Shown: positions 30,082 to 38,081 of the stretch, piece after piece
Numbering within the stretch: the stretch's first letter is position 1
Layout: each line of letters begins with the position of its first letter
NCBI RefSeq assembly: GCF_900166595.1
Contig: NZ_LT745763.1
Span: 3,942,018-4,006,017, forward strand
DNA length: 64,000 nt
Direction of reading: 5' to 3'
From: Virgibacillus dokdonensis
Lineage (GTDB): Bacteria > Bacillota > Bacilli > Bacillales > Amphibacillaceae
The notes under the pieces: generated by a model
The model's database searches: none
Seen by the model: the letters and a program-made list of their open reading frames with translations, nothing else
What the model was told of the DNA's origin: nothing
Program-made: the position numbers and the translations under genes

Positions 30082-30338
30082 TCCAGTCCTTTCATCTCTG
30101 ATGTTATATGCACATAAGAATGAGGGGCACCAAAACGATCTGCTTTCTTGTTATATAAATTATAGTAACGCTCCCTTACCTTTTTCTTGTTGCATTCATT
30201 TTTTATCATACAATTTAATAAACGGAAGCCAAATTAGAAATGCTAATGAAATAGCCCCCTGTTCGGCAAACGCGTATGACTATTCTGCCTTTTCAGATCG
30301 ATAACACAATCTCTTAATTAAAAGATGGCGTATTTAAT

Positions 30339-30368
30339 GACCACAGTTGGAACTGTGGTCGTTTTTTT
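30339..30368 (+). terminator. orphan intrinsic terminator
   Basis: GACCACAGTT pairs perfectly with AACTGTGGTC, followed by GTTTTTTT. No plus-strand gene ends just before it. Confidence 0.8.
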
Positions 30369-30719
30369 ATTAAAGGAGTTTCACGGCATTTTCATTATAT
30401 CTTTAGTAAATGTGTTGTATTTATAGCGCCCCTACACTAACACAAAGTCATAAACGTGTTTCTTTGCTGGTCAAGACGCAACCATTGTCGGCTTCTACTC
30501 CTGTGACACGAACTCATTTTCATATCATTGGTCCCGAGATGAAACGTATGCCGATGAAAAAGTCGGTACTCCATTGAAAAGAATATCTGTAAATAGAATA
30601 TCACCAAACGCATCTGACAGAACCTCTTAATATGTATAAAAAAGATTCCCCTCCGCATACATACCAATTGTTCGTTTGTAAATATAGCGTTAAATGATTG
30701 TAAAATATTCCGATTTCTA

Positions 30720-30771
30720 TTGCAATGCAGACATGCACAATATATTATTTTCAGTGAACTAACAGTTAGTT
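30720..30771 (+). promoter_or_regulatory. promoter and candidate operator of the ABC/GDPD operon
   Basis: TTGCAA (30720-30725), a 17-bp spacer and TATTAT (30743-30748). It is followed by the perfect palindrome AACTAAC-A-GTTAGTT at 30757-30771, just past the expected start of transcription. The palindrome is a candidate repressor site. Confidence 0.5.
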
Positions 30772-30809
30772 TATCTTTTATTTCACTAAAACAAAATGGA
30801 GGAGTAACT

Positions 30810-31877
30810 ATGAGAAAATTATTGCTCATGCTTGGAATAGTTTCAACCCTTATATTCATTACCGCTTGCAGTGAGGAAGGAAAAGAAGCAACTGAAGCAA
30901 AATCAGATAAGAAGTCGGAATTAGTCGTGTATACCAACCAAATTTCTGGTGATCGCGAGGAAGTAGCTAAAAGTTTAGTAGAAGAGCAAAATTTCGATTT
31001 TGAAGTTGTATTTGTGCAAGCTGGTGGAGGAGAAATGAAAGACAGACTTATCGCTGAAAAAAATAATCCACTCGCGGATGTTGTTTTGGGAGGCTCTCCA
31101 TTAGAGCATTTAGCTTTAGCAGAAAATAATATATTAGCACCATTTACTCCTATTTGGGCAGAAGATATCGATTCCAGTTTAGTTGGACCAGAAAACAACT
31201 ACTGGCCATGGGCCATCGATACCGTTCACTATACGTACAATAAAGATTTAGTTGGTGGGAATAATCAACCACCAGTACCGCAAGATTGGCCTGATTTAAC
31301 AAAACCCGAATATAAAGATCAATACTATATTTTCGAACCCTCTGGAACGACAGGTGCTGTTCTGTTCGCTTCCATGCTTGTAAGATATCTGGACGATAAT
31401 GGTGAGCATGGCGTATCAGAAGAAGGATGGAAATTAGTAAAAGATATTTATGCAAATGCCGTAAATCCAACTCCGCAAGATTGGCAAGAAGCACTGAAGG
31501 AAGACGTAACGGGAGGATTCATTTGGGGAGGCGGCGTGATTTCCGTTGCTCGTGACAAGAATATCGAACTAGATATTATGGAACCTTCTGTAGGTACACC
31601 GTTTTTACCTGCTCTTGTAGGAAAGATTCATACTGGTAACGAGGAGAAAATGGAAAACGCAGAAGAATTTATTAACTGGTGGGGTTCTGCCGACGTCCAA
31701 GCAACTTGGGGAGAAAAAACTGGACAAGCCCCAGCAAATAAAGAAGCACTAGAGAAAATTGGTGGAGAGATACAAGCATTGCTTGATCGTTTAGAAGCAC
31801 AAGAACTTGACTGGAATTATATCTATGAGCATATGGATGCATGGCGTGAAAAAATGGCACTTGAATATGCACAGTAA
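30810..31877 (+). CDS. ABC transporter substrate-binding lipoprotein (FbpA/phosphonate-type cluster)
   Basis: A 355-residue lipoprotein with lipobox FITAC (Cys20). It is a family-1 (SBP_bac_6-like) binding protein (ELVVYTNQISG, GGSPLEHLALAENN), related to the iron(III), 2-aminoethylphosphonate and phosphodiester binders. The ATG at 30810 has TGGAGGAG before it; the longer frame from 30720 is not needed. It is the first gene of an operon with the ATPase, fused permease, phosphodiesterase and phosphatase. That context suggests an organic phosphodiester rather than iron as ligand. Confidence 0.85.
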   Translation: MRKLLLMLGIVSTLIFITACSEEGKEATEAKSDKKSELVVYTNQISGDREEVAKSLVEEQNFDFEVVFVQAGGGEMKDRLIAEKNNPLADVVLGGSPLEHLALAENNILAPFTPIWAEDIDSSLVGPENNYWPWAIDTVHYTYNKDLVGGNNQPPVPQDWPDLTKPEYKDQYYIFEPSGTTGAVLFASMLVRYLDDNGEHGVSEEGWKLVKDIYANAVNPTPQDWQEALKEDVTGGFIWGGGVISVARDKNIELDIMEPSVGTPFLPALVGKIHTGNEEKMENAEEFINWWGSADVQATWGEKTGQAPANKEALEKIGGEIQALLDRLEAQELDWNYIYEHMDAWREKMALEYAQ

Positions 31878-31897
31878 ACTAACATGAAAGTAATGAA

Positions 31898-31919
31898 GGG
31901 GGATATTCTTCCATCCCCC
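31898..31919 (+). other. intercistronic hairpin after the SBP gene
   Basis: GGGGGAT (31898-31904) pairs with ATCCCCC (31913-31919). There is no T-run, so it is probably an mRNA stabiliser or partial attenuator that lets the binding protein exceed the downstream genes. Confidence 0.55.
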
Positions 31920-32035
31920 ACTATTGGTTAGCATGACAGAATTATGATCTAAAAGCCTTTAACCAAAATTAAGTTACCTTCTATGTTCCAGCAATTTTGC
32001 AATCTGCATATACGACAACTTATATTCGCAATAAT

Positions 32036-32072
32036 GAATGACAGGTTGTCTGATAATAAACACCTGTCATTC
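32036..32072 (+). other. intercistronic hairpin before the ATPase gene
   Basis: GAATGACAGG (32036-32045) pairs perfectly with CCTGTCATTC (32063-32072), about 10 bp before the ATPase ribosome site. It could act on processing or translation. Confidence 0.55.
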
Positions 32073-32091
32073 CACCAATGGGGGATTATGA

Positions 32092-33093
32092 ATGATTGAA
32101 TTACAAGATATTGAAATTGCCTATGATGATTTTATTGCCATGAATGAACTTAACATCACGATCAATGAAGGCGAATTTTTTACGCTGTTAGGTCCTTCTG
32201 GATGTGGAAAAACAAGTTTACTTCGAACCATTACAGGGTTTGTTTCTCCGTCTAAAGGACGAATTATTATTGATGGAAAAGATGTGACGGAGGAATCCGT
32301 AGAAAAAAGAGGCGTTGGCATCGTTTTTCAATCATACGCGATTTTTCCAACGATGAATGTATTTGAAAATATTGCCTTCGGGTTACGAGTGAAACGATTA
32401 TCAAAAAAAGCAATAAAAGAGAAAGTATTGGAAATTGCTCGGATGGTTGATTTAAACGAGGAGCATTTACAGCGAAACGCCTCCGAACTATCTGGCGGAC
32501 AGCAACAGCGGGTTGCCATTGCCCGTGCATTAGTGCTTCAACCAAAAATCTTATGCTTAGATGAACCCCTCTCCAATTTGGATGCAAAACTACGAAACCA
32601 ATTGAGAGTAGAGTTAAAAAGACTGCAAAAGCAATTTGGGATTACAACCGTCTATGTCACACATGACCAGGAAGAAGCATTAACAATGTCTGATAAAATT
32701 GCTGTCTTCAACAATGGAAAACTGGAACAACTGGGCACGCCAAACGATGTATTTAACAACCCAACATCGGAATTTGTAGCAACATTTATAGGTGATAGCA
32801 ACGTCTTAGAAACAAAAGAACTGGCTACTTTTTTAAACGCTAAGAACCTTTCTCGTCCAAGCGGGAAAAGCTACCTTCGTCTAAATCATGTACACACAAA
32901 GCCTATCAAAGAAGCGATAGAACTGGATGCTGTCGTAACAAACGTGGAATATTTTGGGCTTTATAGCAAATATACATTCAAAACCGTTTTTGGACTGACA
33001 CTTCGCAATGTCGAGGTAGACCTTTCTAACCATATGAATATTGGCGATAACGTAACATTGTATCTAAAGCAAAGTGATTTCATCCATTTGTAG
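32092..33093 (+). CDS. ABC transporter ATP-binding protein (FbpC/PotA type)
   Basis: A 333-residue importer ATPase with Walker A GPSGCGKTS, signature LSGGQQQRVAIARAL, Walker B LCLDEPLSNLD and a switch HD. A C-terminal TOBE-like regulatory region follows the domain. It starts at ATG with TGGGGG upstream. It is the second gene of the operon and overlaps no neighbour at the protein level; the permease ribosome site follows its stop. It energises the fused permease downstream. Confidence 0.92.
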   Translation: MIELQDIEIAYDDFIAMNELNITINEGEFFTLLGPSGCGKTSLLRTITGFVSPSKGRIIIDGKDVTEESVEKRGVGIVFQSYAIFPTMNVFENIAFGLRVKRLSKKAIKEKVLEIARMVDLNEEHLQRNASELSGGQQQRVAIARALVLQPKILCLDEPLSNLDAKLRNQLRVELKRLQKQFGITTVYVTHDQEEALTMSDKIAVFNNGKLEQLGTPNDVFNNPTSEFVATFIGDSNVLETKELATFLNAKNLSRPSGKSYLRLNHVHTKPIKEAIELDAVVTNVEYFGLYSKYTFKTVFGLTLRNVEVDLSNHMNIGDNVTLYLKQSDFIHL

Positions 33094-33109
33094 GGAGGCG
33101 ATGAAAGAC

Positions 33110-34825
33110 ATGAAACAACTTATAAACGTAAAACAATGGAAGAAAAATAGTATGCGTCTACTAATCGGCGCCTTTCTACTATGGTTTGTCATTGCCTTTC
33201 TCATATATCCAAACTTCAACATCATTCTAGCAAGTTTTCGAACAGAATCAGGATTTTCCTTTGCTATTGTTCGTAAGCTATTCGAGTCGCCCATTGCCAT
33301 GGATGGGTTAAAAAACAGCTTCATCTTAGCTATATCCTTAGCAATTACCACGAATATTGTTGGGGTCTTTATTGTACTTGTTTCCGAGTACTTTGAAATA
33401 AGAGGAGCTAAACTATTAAAAATTGGATATATGACAACATTTATTTATGGCGGAATCATATTGGTTTCAGGCTACTCGATGATTTACGGCGAAAACGGGA
33501 TTGTGACAAAGACACTTGCTTCGTTTTTCCCTAATTTTAATGTGCAATGGTTTGGAGGGTTTTGGGCTGTTCTGTTTGTAATGACAGTATCTACGACAAC
33601 CTCACATATGATGTTCTTAGGAAATGCGATTAAATCCATTGACAACTACACGATTGAAGCTGCTAAAAACATGGGTGCTTCGTCATTTTACATTATAAGA
33701 AGAATTGTTTTACCTGTCGTGTTGCCTACCATTTTTGCCATTACTATTTTGCAATTCTTGGGCGGGCTAAGTGCATTTGCTGCTCCCTTAATTATTGGCG
33801 GAAAAGACTTTCAAACCATTGCCCCATTAATTTTAGAATTAAATAAAATCCCTGGGTCACAAGGGTTGGCACTTATGCTTTCGTTAGTACTCGGACTGAC
33901 AACGATTTTGCTATTAATCTTATTCACGAAACTCGAAAAAGGTGGAACTTTTTTCTCTATATCAAAAACAAAAGCAGTATATGTCAAACAGAAGATTAAT
34001 CATAAAACACTTCATATCTTTGTTCATGCTATAGCTTACCTACTGTTTATCATTTATGTCATGCCAGTGGTTTTAATCATTGCATTCTCTTTTACCAATT
34101 CTGCTGCCATTCATGAAGTAAAATTAAGCTTTTCCGCATTTACTCTAGATAACTATCAAACAGTATTTCATGATATAGAAAAGATTACCCCGTTTTTTAA
34201 TAGTGCTAATTTTTCTATCCAAGCAGCAATTGCAGTTACAATAATTGTTTTGTTAGGTGTAGGCATAAGAAGAAAGCATGACAATTTTTTTACCCAGTTT
34301 ATTGAATATGCATTTTTAATACCATGGATGCTACCATCTACGTTAATCGCAATTGGATTTTTAACCACTTATGATGAGCCGAAATTAATTATTGGAAACA
34401 AGGTGTTAATCGGTACAACCGAAATATTAGTGCTAGCGTATATCATTATTCTCATTCCGATTACTTCCAGACTATTACGAGCTTCCTATCAATCTGTGGA
34501 TCAGGATTATGAGCGGGCTGCAAAATCGCTCGGCGCGAGTTCATTTTACACGTTTCGTCGAATCGTCTTACCTATGCTCCTGCCAACGGTTCTCGCATTA
34601 ATTGTCTTAAATTTCAACTCACTACTATCGGACTATAACATCGCAGCATTTTTATCGCATCCTTTAAAGGAGCCGCTCGGTTTATTGATTCGCAGATATA
34701 CATCTGTGGAAGCGACTGGCGATACACAAGCATTAATCTATGTCTTCTCGACAATTTTGATGGCGATTGCCGCCATCACCGTTTCGATCGTTTATGGCTG
34801 GTTATTAAAAGAAAAGAAGAAATAA
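33110..34825 (+). CDS. fused two-domain ABC permease (FbpB type)
   Basis: A 571-residue permease with about 12 membrane segments, made of two permease halves. Each half has its own cytoplasmic EAA loop: EAAKNMGASSFYIIRRIVLP and the matching RAAKSLGASSFYTFRRIVL near the C-terminus. I choose the ATG at 33110 after GGGAGG; another ATG at 33101 is only two bases from that site. Such fused permeases serve iron, phosphonate or phosphodiester importers. Six bases separate it from the next gene frame. Confidence 0.9.
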   Translation: MKQLINVKQWKKNSMRLLIGAFLLWFVIAFLIYPNFNIILASFRTESGFSFAIVRKLFESPIAMDGLKNSFILAISLAITTNIVGVFIVLVSEYFEIRGAKLLKIGYMTTFIYGGIILVSGYSMIYGENGIVTKTLASFFPNFNVQWFGGFWAVLFVMTVSTTTSHMMFLGNAIKSIDNYTIEAAKNMGASSFYIIRRIVLPVVLPTIFAITILQFLGGLSAFAAPLIIGGKDFQTIAPLILELNKIPGSQGLALMLSLVLGLTTILLLILFTKLEKGGTFFSISKTKAVYVKQKINHKTLHIFVHAIAYLLFIIYVMPVVLIIAFSFTNSAAIHEVKLSFSAFTLDNYQTVFHDIEKITPFFNSANFSIQAAIAVTIIVLLGVGIRRKHDNFFTQFIEYAFLIPWMLPSTLIAIGFLTTYDEPKLIIGNKVLIGTTEILVLAYIIILIPITSRLLRASYQSVDQDYERAAKSLGASSFYTFRRIVLPMLLPTVLALIVLNFNSLLSDYNIAAFLSHPLKEPLGLLIRRYTSVEATGDTQALIYVFSTILMAIAAITVSIVYGWLLKEKKK

Positions 34826-34840
34826 GGGAGGATGTACAAA

Positions 34841-35707
34841 ATGAAATACACCACTATCTTAAACAATCTATTGGAAAAAAATGATTGCTTAATTGCTTGT
34901 CACCAAGGGTCGGCAGGAGGGAATATTTCCTACAACACATATCGGTCCATGCTGAATGCCATTCGTCAAGGTGCTCATATTGTAGAATTTGATATTAGTC
35001 GATCAAAAGACGGTATCTTTTATATTTTTCACGAGCATGAAGAGCCCATTCGCTTGAATCAACAAGAAAAATTTCGCGAATTTACCTCTGATGCATTAAG
35101 TCGTATGCCTTTACTGAATATGAATATGCAAGCTGTCGATTCCCCACCAACAGTGAAACAATTTATGGCAGCTATGAAAAAGCATCCCCATACATTATTA
35201 CATGTTGATCATGCCAAGAAATGGGGAAAAGAGCTTTTGGAACATTTCGATCAATTTGAAGATCAACGAGAATCTATTATAATTAAAACAGATGTTGAAG
35301 CAACCGATTATTTGGAAGTATTAGCACAGCATGAGGTGAAATATATGACGTTGCCAAAGGTCTGGAGTGAAACTGACTTTAAAACCATTATGTCGTATCG
35401 TGATCACATTAATATCATTGGATTTGAAATGATCTTTGATGATCCGCAAGCAACTTATGTATCAAAGGAAACTTTACATACACTTCGAGAAATGGGCTAC
35501 CACACCATGATTAACGCCATTGTTCTTTGGAATGATCGCCTATCACTTTGCGGTGGATTTGACGACGATATCTCCTTATTGGAAGACCCAGATTTGGGGT
35601 GGGGAAAGCTGCTAGAGATGGGTTTTGATATTATTCAAACAGATTGGCCACTACCATTAAAAGTATATCTTGAACAAAAAGGAGTTAATCTCGTCTATGA
35701 GCCTTGA
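34841..35707 (+). CDS. glycerophosphodiester phosphodiesterase family enzyme (GDPD), variant HQ motif
   Basis: A 288-residue GDPD-fold protein, cytoplasmic (no signal peptide). It keeps H21 and the metal ligands E49 and D51 (VEFDISRSKDG) and the second catalytic H64 (FHEHE). The usual H-R-G of the first motif is H-Q-G (CHQGSAGG), so substrate handling may differ. The ATG at 34841 lies nine bases after GGGAGG; an ATG at 34832 is too close. It probably splits an imported phosphodiester into an alcohol and a sugar or polyol phosphate, which the next enzyme could dephosphorylate. Confidence 0.82.
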   Translation: MKYTTILNNLLEKNDCLIACHQGSAGGNISYNTYRSMLNAIRQGAHIVEFDISRSKDGIFYIFHEHEEPIRLNQQEKFREFTSDALSRMPLLNMNMQAVDSPPTVKQFMAAMKKHPHTLLHVDHAKKWGKELLEHFDQFEDQRESIIIKTDVEATDYLEVLAQHEVKYMTLPKVWSETDFKTIMSYRDHINIIGFEMIFDDPQATYVSKETLHTLREMGYHTMINAIVLWNDRLSLCGGFDDDISLLEDPDLGWGKLLEMGFDIIQTDWPLPLKVYLEQKGVNLVYEP

Positions 35708-36446
35708 ACCTACATCGCCACGATATGAATTTGCAATCAACTTAATCGACTCTTGCAAACTTCTATTAGAGCAACATTCCATTGAAAATATAGAAGAAAA
35801 AGATCACGATAAAGATTTAGTTACCAATCTAGATAAAGTACTTAATACGCATATTATTCGTGAAATTAGCAACAGATTTAATGATAGCATTGTCGGTGAG
35901 GAAGAATCAAAATCAGGAAACAAACAAAATAGCTGGTACATTGATCCTATTGATGGAACGACAAACTTCATTTATCGTCATCGTGAATTTGCTATATCCA
36001 TCGCCTTCGAAGGAAATGAAGAAAAATTTGGACTCGTTTTTGATGTAAAGGAAGACACACTATATCACGCTCATACCAACTTGGGAGCTTTTATTAATGG
36101 TCAACCTTTTACCCGACCAAAAACAGCAGCATATGGAATTATCCATATTAACCCCAGCTACCTAAAGGAAGCAAAATATGAAGCATTTGCCAATCGCTTT
36201 AAAGGTGTTCGTTACCTAGAAGTTTGTGCTATCGAAATCATTCGAGTAGCAATTGGAGAAGCGAGCTGCTTTTATAGAAGAGATCAACAAGCATGGGATT
36301 ATAAAGCCGCGGTTATCTTCGCAGAAATGGTCGGCTTACTTGTAGAGGTGACAGAAAATCAAACCGTTCTAGTAGGTACAAAATGGAACGAGTTTCTTGA
36401 AGAAATCAACAAACACGAAAGGAAAAGTGTTTTGGGGGATTTATAA
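35697..36446 (+). CDS. inositol monophosphatase-family phosphatase
   Basis: A 249-residue member of the FIG/IMPase superfamily with all metal motifs: GEE (68-70), DPIDGTTN (83-90) and the late WDYKAAV. The ATG at 35697 overlaps the stop of the phosphodiesterase gene by 11 bp, so the two are translationally coupled. It should remove phosphate from the product of that enzyme. The precise substrate (inositol-1-phosphate, a sugar phosphate or other) is not shown. The GDPD plus IMPase pairing recalls AccF/AccG of Agrobacterium agrocinopine use. Confidence 0.88.
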   Translation: MSLEPTSPRYEFAINLIDSCKLLLEQHSIENIEEKDHDKDLVTNLDKVLNTHIIREISNRFNDSIVGEEESKSGNKQNSWYIDPIDGTTNFIYRHREFAISIAFEGNEEKFGLVFDVKEDTLYHAHTNLGAFINGQPFTRPKTAAYGIIHINPSYLKEAKYEAFANRFKGVRYLEVCAIEIIRVAIGEASCFYRRDQQAWDYKAAVIFAEMVGLLVEVTENQTVLVGTKWNEFLEEINKHERKSVLGDL

Positions 36447-36520
36447 AAAATAACGAGCATAAACCTTGCTCACTAAGACTATTACAGCGCTTCTTATCAA
36501 CACGAAATGAATAAAGAGCT

Positions 36521-36566
36521 TAGAAAAACTTGGCTGCTCGTCAAGCTCTCATGGAGAACCTTTCAG
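36521..36566 (+). repeat. dispersed structured repeat, partial copy 9
   Basis: TAGAAAAACTTGGCTGCTCG and the following block are recognisable; the TATACTATA half is missing. Confidence 0.6.
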
Positions 36567-36602
36567 GGATATTTAATAAAACCTATTGGAACGAAATGAT
36601 CA

Positions 36603-36652
36603 TGTAAGGTGCTGGAATCGCCAGCTGATGTGGCATAGCACCTTACATTTTG
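36603..36652 (+). terminator. hairpin terminator of the ABC/GDPD/IMPase operon
   Basis: TGTAAGGTGCT (36603-36613) pairs perfectly with AGCACCTTACA (36637-36647), followed by TTTTG. A nested GCTGG/CCAGC pair is inside. It lies between the operon and the LacI-family gene. Confidence 0.7.
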
Positions 36653-36685
36653 ATTCACAATAAGCCAAAAATTGGAGGTGCTTTT

Positions 36686-37699
36686 ATGGTGAAGTTGGAG
36701 GACGTCGCCAAAAAAGCTGGTATTTCTAAAACAACTGTCTCACGCGTATTAAATAACGACAAAACCATTACAGTGACGGATGAAACGAGAGAGAAAATAC
36801 TGGCGGCCGTTGAAGAATTAGGATATAAGCCCTTACGTAAAAAAAGGACAAAACCAAAGCAATACCATGTGGCAATGATTCATAACAATGAAGCATTTAA
36901 AAGCACTGTAGATAGAGCCTTCTACTTTTCCATTCGTAATGGATTAGAGCATATGGCGCTGAAGAAGAATGTGACCATTGTAAGTTTACCACTGGATCAT
37001 TTAACAACGATCTCTACTACGAATACGACTTTTGATGGCGCCATTATTCTCGGAAATCTTTCCAAAGATGAACATGATTTTATTCGTGAGTATATTCATT
37101 CGCAACATGTAGTTGTTATTGGTCTTGCAAATCCTTATGCCGATCAATATGACCATATTTCATTTAATACAAGACAGGCTGTGTATAAGGTACTGGACTA
37201 TTTAAGAGAACTTGGTCATGAACAAATTGGCTGCTTAGGTGCCGAAGAATCATCTGATCTATTAAACACTGATTCACGCAAATGGCATTTCACCAATTAT
37301 ATGAAAGCACTAGATCTATATCATGAAGATTGGATTATTTTTGGAGACAAGGGAATAGAAGCGGGGCAAGAAATCGCTAAAAAATTACTAGAACTTGAAG
37401 AGATACCAACGGCTTTGTTTGTTGCTAACGACCCAACAGCAATTGGTGTAGTGCAAGCATTGCAAGATGCAGGGCTAAAGGTTCCAGAAGACATGTCGGT
37501 CATTGGATTTAATGGTGACTATACAACGGAATATATTTACCCCCCATTGTCTACATTAAAAGTAAATACAAATGAAATGGGGCAAGAAGCGATTATTACC
37601 GTTCTAGAACGGATCAAAGGATACAGGAAACTAGCTAAAAAAGTAGAAATAGCAACACATATTATTGAACGGAAAAGCTGTGCTTCAATAACAAAATGA
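36686..37699 (+). CDS. LacI-family transcriptional regulator
   Basis: A 337-residue LacI/GalR regulator. The N-terminal helix-turn-helix and hinge are intact (LEDVAKKAGISKTTVSRVL), and the periplasmic-binding-like sensor domain ends in the usual way. ATG 36686 follows TTGGAGGTG; the frame from 36650 adds only leader residues. It lies behind the ABC/GDPD/IMPase operon and probably represses it. No LacI operator with a central CG was found near the operon promoter, so its site is unsettled. Confidence 0.9.
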   Translation: MVKLEDVAKKAGISKTTVSRVLNNDKTITVTDETREKILAAVEELGYKPLRKKRTKPKQYHVAMIHNNEAFKSTVDRAFYFSIRNGLEHMALKKNVTIVSLPLDHLTTISTTNTTFDGAIILGNLSKDEHDFIREYIHSQHVVVIGLANPYADQYDHISFNTRQAVYKVLDYLRELGHEQIGCLGAEESSDLLNTDSRKWHFTNYMKALDLYHEDWIIFGDKGIEAGQEIAKKLLELEEIPTALFVANDPTAIGVVQALQDAGLKVPEDMSVIGFNGDYTTEYIYPPLSTLKVNTNEMGQEAIITVLERIKGYRKLAKKVEIATHIIERKSCASITK

Positions 37700-37885
37700 T
37701 ATGTAACATCCGTTTTACTGTCATATAAATAGATATAAGCAAAAACGGGCAGAGGTAATTTTGCTTGTTTGTACTATTACAATAGTTAATGTGGCTCTAT
37801 CGTATAAAAAGGCAAAATGACAAAACATAATTCATTGTGTTCCATAAATTTTTATCCAGCTTGTAAATTTTCATTTCAAAAATTA

Positions 37886-37920
37886 AAGCCTTCAGAAAAC
37901 ATTTTCTAAAGGCTGCTTTA
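37886..37920. terminator. hairpin after the LacI-family gene
   Basis: AGCCTT and AGAAAA pair with TTTTCT and AAGGCT. On the reverse strand it is followed by TTTAATTTTT, so it can also end transcripts from the convergent reductase gene. Confidence 0.6.
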
Positions 37921-37928
37921 CGTCTCAA

Positions 37929-38027
37929 AAGGAAGGCTAAGACAACCTAGCCATCTTAGAAAGTTCAGCCAAAATCACCTATGGCATAAGCTTTAGTGTT
38001 GCTTATGCCATCAGTCTCGCCTTCCTT
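37929..38027. ncRNA. large self-complementary intergenic structure, unassigned
   Basis: AAGGAAGGC (37929-37937) pairs perfectly with GCCTTCCTT (38019-38027). Inside are GAC/GTC and a perfect 11-bp arm, ATGGCATAAGC (37981-37991) with GCTTATGCCAT (38001-38011), plus about 35 nt of unpaired sequence. It resembles a two- or three-way junction RNA, but no known riboswitch motif was recognised. It lies between convergent genes, so it could be a 3' UTR structure, a small RNA or a repeat. Confidence 0.4.
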
Positions 38028-38081
38028 TCATAAACCTTATCTGACCTGTCCTTTATACTTCCTCTTTAGACCAGCATTTTT

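Larger units (their letters stand above)
30082..30809. other. intergenic region with an orphan terminator and the SBP promoter
   Basis: 728 bp. It holds a strong plus-strand terminator hairpin (30339-30368) with no gene in front of it. The promoter of the ABC operon lies at 30720-30748 and a palindrome at 30757-30771. No convincing protein gene is seen. Confidence 0.6.

Noticed and set aside
30437..31198. Minus-strand open frame of 253 codons over the binding protein gene
   Set aside because: It is the antisense shadow of the ABC binding protein and promoter, without a ribosome site and with unlikely composition.
30810..34825. Iron(III) Fbp importer as part of the iron island
   Set aside because: The family would allow it, but no Fur box was found at its promoter and the operon continues into phosphodiesterase and phosphatase genes.
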